Assembly: GCF_009866765.1 (NCBI RefSeq)
Contig: NZ_CP019431.1
Coordinates: 5,662,001-5,726,000 of the forward strand
Reading direction: 5' to 3'
Length of the DNA stretch: 64,000 nucleotides
DNA from: Pseudomonas sp. S35
GTDB taxonomy: Bacteria; Pseudomonadota; Gammaproteobacteria; Pseudomonadales; Pseudomonadaceae
Below, piece by piece: positions 58,722 to 64,000 of the stretch (within the stretch, counting starts at the first letter, position 1; each line of letters opens with the position of its first letter). The position numbers were made by a program, and so were the translations under genes. The notes beneath the pieces are model-generated. The model saw nothing but the letters and a program-made list of their open reading frames with translations, did not search any database and was not told the DNA's origin.

Positions 58722-60089
58722 TTATTCGAACAACGCATCCAACGCCTGCTCCAGCCGCGTCACCCCAATAATCTGGATCCCCGGCGGCGACTCCTTCGGC
58801 GCATTGCCCTTGGGCACGATCGCACGCTTGAAGCCATGTTTGGCTGCTTCCTTCAAACGCTCCTGGCCACTCGGCACCGGGCGCACTTCGCCCGACAGGC
58901 CCACTTCACCAAACACCAGCAGGTCGTGAGGCAACGGCCGGTTGCGCAGGCTGGACATCACCGCCGCCATCAAGGCCAGGTCGGACGCGGTCTCCAGCAC
59001 CTTGACCCCGCCCACCACGTTGAGGAACACGTCCTGGTCGTGAGTTGGAATGCCACCGTGACGGTGCAGCACCGCCAGCAACATGGCCAACCGGTTCTGG
59101 TCCAGGCCCAACGTGACCCTACGTGGGTTGGCCAGATGGCTGTCATCCACCAGCGCCTGGACTTCGACCAACATCGGCCGGGTGCCTTCCCACGTCGCCA
59201 TCACCACACTGCCGGGGACTTCTTCCTGGGCACGGGTCAGAAAAATCGCCGACGGGTTGGAGACTTCTTTCAGCCCCCGGTCAGTCATGGCGAACACGCC
59301 CAGCTCGTTGACGGCGCCGAAACGGTTCTTCACCGCCCGCAGCAAACGCAGGCGGCCATCGGACTCGCCTTCGAAATACAGCACGGTGTCGACCATATGC
59401 TCCAACACCCGTGGCCCGGCCAGTGCGCCCTCTTTGGTCACGTGGCCAACCAGGAAGATCGCCGTGCCGCTCTGCTTGGCATACCGCACCAGCAGCGCCG
59501 CACTCTCGCGCACCTGGGATACACCGCCCGGCGCCGATTGCAGTTGCTCGGTGAAAATCGTCTGGATCGAGTCGATCACCATGACCTTGGGCTTTTCGAT
59601 GCGGGCCGTGGCGATGATGCTTTCGATACAGGTTTCGGTCATGACCCGCAGCTGATCCTGGGGCAAGCCCAGGCGGCGCGCACGCATGGCCACTTGCTGC
59701 TGGGACTCTTCCCCGGTGACGTATAGCGCCGGCATGCGGCTGGCGATGCTGCACAAAGTTTGCAGCAGGATGGTCGATTTGCCGATGCCAGGGTCGCCAC
59801 CGATCAGCACGACAGAACCGTCCACCAGTCCGCCGCCCAGCACTCGGTCCAACTCACCGGAGGCGGTGGAAAAACGCGGGATTTCTTCGACGCTGACTTC
59901 GGCCAGGGTCTTGATCTGCGCCTGCTGGCCGGTCCAGCCGGCACGGCCGGTGGGCGCCGCAGCGCCGCCGCTCTCGATCATGGTTTCAGTCAGGGTGTTC
60001 CACGCACCGCATTCACCGCACTGGCCGGCCCACTTGGGAAAGGTCGCGCCGCACTCGGTGCAGCCGTACATGCGCTTGGCCTTTGCCAT
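58722..60089 (-). CDS. radA: DNA repair protein RadA/Sms
   Basis: 455-residue RecA-related branch-migration protein. The N-terminal zinc finger has CTECGATFPKWAGQCGECGAW (the four cysteines). Walker A is GGDPGIGKSTI, and the KNRFG motif is in RAVKNRFGAVNELG. The C-terminal Lon-protease-like domain begins about residue 280 and ends with LEQALDALFE. The start is MAKAKRMYGCTECG. It is convergent with mapZ, and ankB lies upstream in the same direction. Confidence 0.97.
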   Translation of the reverse strand: MAKAKRMYGCTECGATFPKWAGQCGECGAWNTLTETMIESGGAAAPTGRAGWTGQQAQIKTLAEVSVEEIPRFSTASGELDRVLGGGLVDGSVVLIGGDPGIGKSTILLQTLCSIASRMPALYVTGEESQQQVAMRARRLGLPQDQLRVMTETCIESIIATARIEKPKVMVIDSIQTIFTEQLQSAPGGVSQVRESAALLVRYAKQSGTAIFLVGHVTKEGALAGPRVLEHMVDTVLYFEGESDGRLRLLRAVKNRFGAVNELGVFAMTDRGLKEVSNPSAIFLTRAQEEVPGSVVMATWEGTRPMLVEVQALVDDSHLANPRRVTLGLDQNRLAMLLAVLHRHGGIPTHDQDVFLNVVGGVKVLETASDLALMAAVMSSLRNRPLPHDLLVFGEVGLSGEVRPVPSGQERLKEAAKHGFKRAIVPKGNAPKESPPGIQIIGVTRLEQALDALFE

Positions 60090-60124
60090 TTGAGAACCTC
60101 CAACCGAAAAACCGCGATGATAGC

Positions 60125-60664
60125 TCAGCGCGGCGCCGGGGTCCGGATTTCACCACTGGCCAATCGTGAAGCACTGTTGCCGATCGGGTCTTCGGCGTTG
60201 AGGTCGGCGCCCTTGGCTTTCAATTCATCCAGCAACTCGATGCGCTTGAACAGGCCCGCATACATCGCCGCCGTCTGCCCCGCGCCGTTGCGTTGGTCGG
60301 GGTTGCAATCGGTGGCCAGCAGACGCTGGGCGATGCTCAGTTCGCCCTTGAAGATCGCGCCCATCAGCGCAGTGTTGCCGCGTTTGTCCTGCACACAGGC
60401 GTCGGCACCGGCGCTGAGCAAACGCTCCACGAACGGGCCCTGGCCGTGGTAGGCGGCAAGGATAAGCGCGGTGTAGCCCTTGTCGTCCTGGGTGTTGAGG
60501 CTGTAGCCGGAGTCGATAAAGGTGTTGAGCATATCGAGGTCGCCACGACGGGCGGCGTCGAAGTAATAGTCCTGCAGCTGTGCCTTGAGCGCTGCCGGCT
60601 CGGGGGATTCGGCATGGGCGACAAAGGCCAGCATGGCCATCAGCAAACCGATAGAAATACGCAT
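60125..60664 (-). CDS. ankB: Periplasmic ankyrin-repeat protein AnkB
   Basis: 179 residues: a signal peptide (MRISIGLLMAMLAFVAHA, about 1-18) and three to four ankyrin repeats (KGYTALILAAYHGQGPFVERLLSAGAD; RGNTALMGAIFKGELSIAQRLLATD; GAGQTAAMYAGLFKRIELLDELKAKGAD). Located directly downstream of katB on the same strand. In P. aeruginosa the equivalent AnkB is needed for optimal KatB activity, possibly protecting it in the periplasm. A plain hypothetical name is the alternative, but context makes ankB very likely. Confidence 0.93.
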   Translation of the reverse strand: MRISIGLLMAMLAFVAHAESPEPAALKAQLQDYYFDAARRGDLDMLNTFIDSGYSLNTQDDKGYTALILAAYHGQGPFVERLLSAGADACVQDKRGNTALMGAIFKGELSIAQRLLATDCNPDQRNGAGQTAAMYAGLFKRIELLDELKAKGADLNAEDPIGNSASRLASGEIRTPAPR

Positions 60665-60719
60665 GGGATTCTCCTGCCAAGGGTCGACGCCTGCACCAGC
60701 GCGTCGACCGTCACCAACG

Positions 60720-62261
60720 TCAGTCAGTCAGTTTTTCAGCCAGCGCCTTCACGCGCGCCAGGTCACCCTTGGCGACCTTGGCCACGCCCGTGCCGTACGC
60801 CGGGTCTGCTTTGTAGAGGAACGACAGGATGATGTGCTTGCTCTCGTCATCGGTGGTGGCCAGGGAGCCGCCAAAGTTGTCGATCAAGTCCTGCTGCTCT
60901 TTTTTGCTGTAGGAGCGATACAGATCACCGGCCTGCTTGAAGTTCTGCTCGCGCTGGATCTTCGCCTGCTGGGTGCTGCCCACCAACGCCGACTGGCTGT
61001 AGCGCGCGGTTTGCGGCTCTTCCCGTGGCATCAGGCGGCTTGGCTGGTAGTTCACGCCGCTGGTGGTGGCGCCGAAGTTCATCGCGCCATCCTGGTTACC
61101 GTTGTTGACGGTACCCCGTGGCGCGTTGATCGGCAGTTGCAGCGCATTGGCGCCCAGACGGTACATCTGGGTGTCGGCGTAGGAGAACACCCGGCCTTGC
61201 AGCAGGCGGTCTTCCGATGGCTCGATGCCCGGCACCAGGTTGGCTGGGGCCATCGCCACTTGTTCGGTCTCCTGGAACACGTTCGCCGGGTTGCGGTTCA
61301 GCACCATCTGCCCGACTTTGCGCTCAGGCACGTTCGGCCAGATCTTGGTGGCGTCCAGTGGGTCGAACTCAAACGTGGCCAGGTCTTGCGGCTTGAGCAC
61401 CTGCACGTACAGGTCCCACTTGGGGAAGTCGCCCTTGTTGATATGGGTGACGAGGTCGTTGGTCATATGGCTGTAATCACGACCCTGCACGTCGGTAACT
61501 TGCTTGGGATCAAGGTTCTTGATGCCTTGCAGGCTCTTCCAATGGAACTTGACGTAGTGCACTTCGCCCTTGGCGTTGATCAACTTGTAGGCATGTACGC
61601 CATTACCGTCCATTTCACGGTAACTGGCAGGCGTGCCGGAGTCCGAGTACAACTCGGTCAATGTGCGAGTGGCTTCGGGAACATGGGAGAAGAAGTCAAA
61701 GCGACGGGAGTCGTCATCCAGGTTAGTGCGCGGATCGGGTTTGAACGCATGCACCATGTCTGGAAACTTGATGGCATCGCGGATAAAGAATGTCGGGAAG
61801 TTATTACCGACCAAATCCCAATTACCCTCAGCCGTGTAGAACTTAGTGGCGAAACCGCGCGGGTCACGCAAGGTTTCTGGTGAGTGGTTGCCATGCACCA
61901 CGGCCGAGAAGCGCACAAACACCGGAGTGGCTTCGCCGGCCGCAAAGACTTTCGCCTTGGTCAGGTCGCTGAGGTTGTCCGTGACCGTGAAGGTGCCGTG
62001 CGCGCCGGTGCCACGGGCATGCACGACGCGCTCTGGAATGCGCTCGCGATCGAAACGCTGCAACTTCTGGATAAGTTGCACGTCTTGCAGCAGTACGGGG
62101 CCATTTGCGCCAGCGGTCTGCGAGTTCTGGTTGTCACCGACGGCAGCACCGTTATCGCGAGTCAGGTTGGCCGCCTGCACCGACAGGGAAAGCAGGCTGG
62201 CAGTCGCCAATACCAGCGCATGTCGCGCCAGGACGTGCCTGGCGTTCATTGGGTTCTTCAT
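60720..62261 (-). CDS. katB: Periplasmic catalase KatB
   Basis: 513-residue monofunctional haem catalase with a signal peptide ending about residue 30 (LLSLSVQA), unusual for a catalase and consistent with periplasmic export. The distal histidine is in RVVHARGTGAHG, the asparagine in VGNNFPTFFIRD, and the haem-ligand tyrosine in RVFSYADTQMYRLG. Start MKNPMNARHVLARHA with AGAGGAAA upstream. It forms an operon with ankB (55 bp between) and is probably induced by peroxide through OxyR, though no clear OxyR site was identified in the 287-bp gap 62262-62548. Confidence 0.96.
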   Translation of the reverse strand: MKNPMNARHVLARHALVLATASLLSLSVQAANLTRDNGAAVGDNQNSQTAGANGPVLLQDVQLIQKLQRFDRERIPERVVHARGTGAHGTFTVTDNLSDLTKAKVFAAGEATPVFVRFSAVVHGNHSPETLRDPRGFATKFYTAEGNWDLVGNNFPTFFIRDAIKFPDMVHAFKPDPRTNLDDDSRRFDFFSHVPEATRTLTELYSDSGTPASYREMDGNGVHAYKLINAKGEVHYVKFHWKSLQGIKNLDPKQVTDVQGRDYSHMTNDLVTHINKGDFPKWDLYVQVLKPQDLATFEFDPLDATKIWPNVPERKVGQMVLNRNPANVFQETEQVAMAPANLVPGIEPSEDRLLQGRVFSYADTQMYRLGANALQLPINAPRGTVNNGNQDGAMNFGATTSGVNYQPSRLMPREEPQTARYSQSALVGSTQQAKIQREQNFKQAGDLYRSYSKKEQQDLIDNFGGSLATTDDESKHIILSFLYKADPAYGTGVAKVAKGDLARVKALAEKLTD

Positions 62262-62548
62262 CGAGGTTTCCTCTGGTTTTTTTAGTGCACATTCAGTTGT
62301 GCTTGCCAGAGGCTAGTGACCCGGGAGTCAGAAGATAAATAGAAAATCAACACAAGGACGATTAAGAAAATAACGTGGTAAAGCGCTGAAATAGCGAGTA
62401 TTTCGCGCGCGATTGGTGGCACTTTGCAAACTATTTGCGTTTTAATGTGTCGATTAAAACCAACAGTGTTAACAGTTGTGTCGCGCAAGCGCTCTATGAC
62501 TGACTTACACTGAGCTCCACCCTTCTCATCTGTAACAAGGAATAACCT

Positions 62549-62965
62549 ATGGGCGTGATCAGTGAGTTCAAGGCCTTCGCGGTCAAAGGTAATGTGGTCG
62601 ACATGGCCGTCGGTATCATCATCGGCGCCGCCTTCGGCAAAATTGTTTCCTCGTTTGTAGGCGACGTGGTGATGCCACCCATTGGTCTGTTGATCGGCGG
62701 CGTGGATTTTGGGGACCTGGCCATAACGCTCAAGGCTGCGCAAGGCGATGTGCCTGCCGTGGTGCTGGCCTACGGCAAGTTTATCCAGAGCGTGATTGAC
62801 TTCGTGATCGTCGCCTTTGCAATCTTCATGGGCGTGAAGGCCATCAACCGCCTCAAGCGCGAAGAGGCCGTGGCACCTAGCCTGCCACCGACGCCGACCA
62901 AGGAAGAGCTGCTGTTGGGCGAGATCCGCGATCTGCTCAAGGCACAGAACGACAAGCCGCTCTAA
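62549..62965 (+). CDS. mscL: Large-conductance mechanosensitive channel MscL
   Basis: 138-residue inner-membrane channel that opens at high membrane tension to release solutes on osmotic downshock. Helix 1 is [33 protein letters not shown], which contains the gate; helix 2 is [19 protein letters not shown]; and a C-terminal charged bundle ends [12 protein letters not shown]. Start ATG 62549 with AAGGAA upstream. It ends at a terminator shared with the convergent fpr. Confidence 0.98.
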   Translation: MGVISEFKAFAVKGNVVDMAVGIIIGAAFGKIVSSFVGDVVMPPIGLLIGGVDFGDLAITLKAAQGDVPAVVLAYGKFIQSVIDFVIVAFAIFMGVKAINRLKREEAVAPSLPPTPTKEELLLGEIRDLLKAQNDKPL

Positions 62966-62980
62966 CCCGCATCGGCTTGG

Positions 62981-63010
62981 AAAAAAGGCGCCTGCTTGAG
63001 GCGCCTTTTT
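62981..63010. terminator. Bidirectional terminator (mscL / fpr)
   Basis: AAAAAAGGCGCC-tgcttga-GGCGCCTTTTT stem flanked by A- and T-runs between the convergent genes. Confidence 0.92.
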
Positions 63011-63011
63011 A

Positions 63012-63788
63012 CTACCAGTAGTTTTCCACCGCCACCTGCCCTGGGCGTCGGCTCAGGCTCAGTTGCATGTCGCGTTGCTTGAGCAACTGGCGTGTGTCAT
63101 CGACCATCTGCGGGTTGCCACAGATAAGCACGCGGGAATGTTCAGGGCTTAGCTCGACGCCCGCCGCGCGCTCCAGCTCGCCATTTTCGATCAGCGTGGT
63201 AATACGCCCATTCAGCGCGCCCGGCTGCTGTTCACGGGTAACAATGGGAATATAGGTGAGTTTATGTGCGTGTTCGGCAAGGTACTCACGCGCCCCCAGT
63301 TCGTTGATCAACGATTGATAGGCCAGCTCCTTGGCCTCGCGGGCGCTGTACACCAAGAGGATGCGCTCGAATTTTTCCCAGACCTCAAAGTCCTGCAAGA
63401 TCGAGAGGAACGGCGCCACGCCCGTGCCAGTCCCCAACATCCACAGGTCACGACCATCGACGAAGCGGTTCAAGGTCAGATAGCCCGTGGCCTGGCGCTC
63501 CACCATCAGGGTGTCGCCCACCCGCAGGCGGCTCAGTTCGCTGGTGAACTCACCACCTGGGACGACAATCGAGAAGAAATCCAAGTGTTCATCAAAGGGC
63601 GAAGACACCACGGAATAAGCACGCCACACGGTGTTGCCATCCGGCTTGGTCACGCCAAGTCGCACAAATTGGCCGGCAGTAAACCGAAAGCCCGGATCGC
63701 GCGTCGTGCGCAGGGTAAAGAGGCTGGGGGTCAGCGATTGCACATCGAGCAATGTCTGGCGGGTGAATTTTTCAGCGCTGGCCGTCAT
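63012..63788 (-). CDS. fpr: Ferredoxin/flavodoxin-NADP+ reductase Fpr
   Basis: 258-residue FAD protein that exchanges electrons between NADPH and ferredoxin or flavodoxin and is used in oxidative-stress and iron-sulfur metabolism. The FAD-binding RAYSVVSSP (about 50-58), the NADP-binding GTGTGVAPFLSIL (about 107-119) and the C-terminal CGNPQMVDDTRQLLKQR ... ENYW all match the bacterial FPR family of subclass II. Start MTASAEKFTRQTLLDVQ (ATG 63786-63788); an upstream extension of 19 residues is not conserved. In many pseudomonads a LysR regulator FinR is encoded divergently; it would lie beyond the window. Confidence 0.96.
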   Translation of the reverse strand: MTASAEKFTRQTLLDVQSLTPSLFTLRTTRDPGFRFTAGQFVRLGVTKPDGNTVWRAYSVVSSPFDEHLDFFSIVVPGGEFTSELSRLRVGDTLMVERQATGYLTLNRFVDGRDLWMLGTGTGVAPFLSILQDFEVWEKFERILLVYSAREAKELAYQSLINELGAREYLAEHAHKLTYIPIVTREQQPGALNGRITTLIENGELERAAGVELSPEHSRVLICGNPQMVDDTRQLLKQRDMQLSLSRRPGQVAVENYW

Positions 63789-64000
63789 GGGGAACTCCGT
63801 TTTGCACAGAGCCCTAGTGTCCCTCAAAGCAGCATCTGCTAACACCGGTGATTTGTACTGGCATTGCTGACGCTCGTCCTGCTTACACGCAACATCACTG
63901 CAAAAACCACTCGATAATTGCGGTTACTCAGCATGCAGCTCATCGAACTGCACCCACTAATTATTTCGCTATTACGCTGTTGGCTATGTAGAGCAGTGGG

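Overview
The window is a chromosomal segment of a Pseudomonas, most likely of the P. fluorescens group. The housekeeping genes and their order match, from memory, two conserved P. aeruginosa blocks: dnaK-grpE-recN-fur-omlA-rnfH-ratA-smpB-lldR-lldP-(lldD)-dld-ssrA, and morA-glyA-yjiA-ybdD-cstA-mapZ-radA-ankB-katB-mscL-fpr. GC-rich codon use, scattered REP hairpins with a GGGGGCAAGCCCC core, and a PupB/FpvA-type siderophore receptor with its own FecI/FecR pair fit this. No cross-database search was possible; names rest on motifs, length and context.

Layout. 1-12.8 kb: heat-shock chaperones (dnaK, grpE) with two recognisable sigma-32 promoters, recN with a LexA box, fur, bamE, the rnfH-ratA pair, smpB, and a lactate locus (lldR, lldP, dld) that lacks the expected lldD. 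12.9-13.7 kb: a small periplasmic protein and tmRNA (ssrA). 13.7-25.5 kb: a genomic island in the 3' end of ssrA. It carries a P4-type integrase, a second integrase remnant, a YfjJ/inovirus-Gp2-like HUH protein, AlpA, a DUF932 protein, an XRE regulator, several unknown genes, and a restriction-modification cassette (HNH nuclease, Dam-like methylase, divergent beta-class methylase). Matching 8-bp integrase-arm-like repeats sit at both ends, and a degenerate ssrA-like core marks the right end. 25.5-28.1 kb: debris of an apparently older element: a third integrase remnant, a higBA toxin-antitoxin pair whose toxin is frameshifted by a 10-bp tandem duplication, and a coiled-coil orphan.

28.1-64 kb is core genome: LysE exporter, TonB siderophore receptor/FecR/FecI, ArnT-like transferase, UPF0114 protein, a large lipoprotein, a Lon-family protease, DUF3015 and DUF4105 proteins, an isolated HsdR-N-like nuclease gene, an AroQ-fold chorismate mutase, a Gre-family factor, gdhA, ettA, a MorA-like GGDEF-EAL protein, glyA, a CobW GTPase, ybdD-cstA (peptide/pyruvate uptake), a PilZ protein, radA, ankB-katB, mscL and fpr.

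Themes: trans-translation (smpB and ssrA lie together, and ssrA is the island's attachment site); c-di-GMP signalling (the MorA-like enzyme and the MapZ-like PilZ receptor are 5 kb apart); oxidative and iron stress (fur, fecIR and receptor, katB-ankB, fpr). The most notable material is the ssrA island: its two-methylase HNH restriction cassette, its end structure, the accretion of integrase fragments, and the toxin switched off by a simple duplication.
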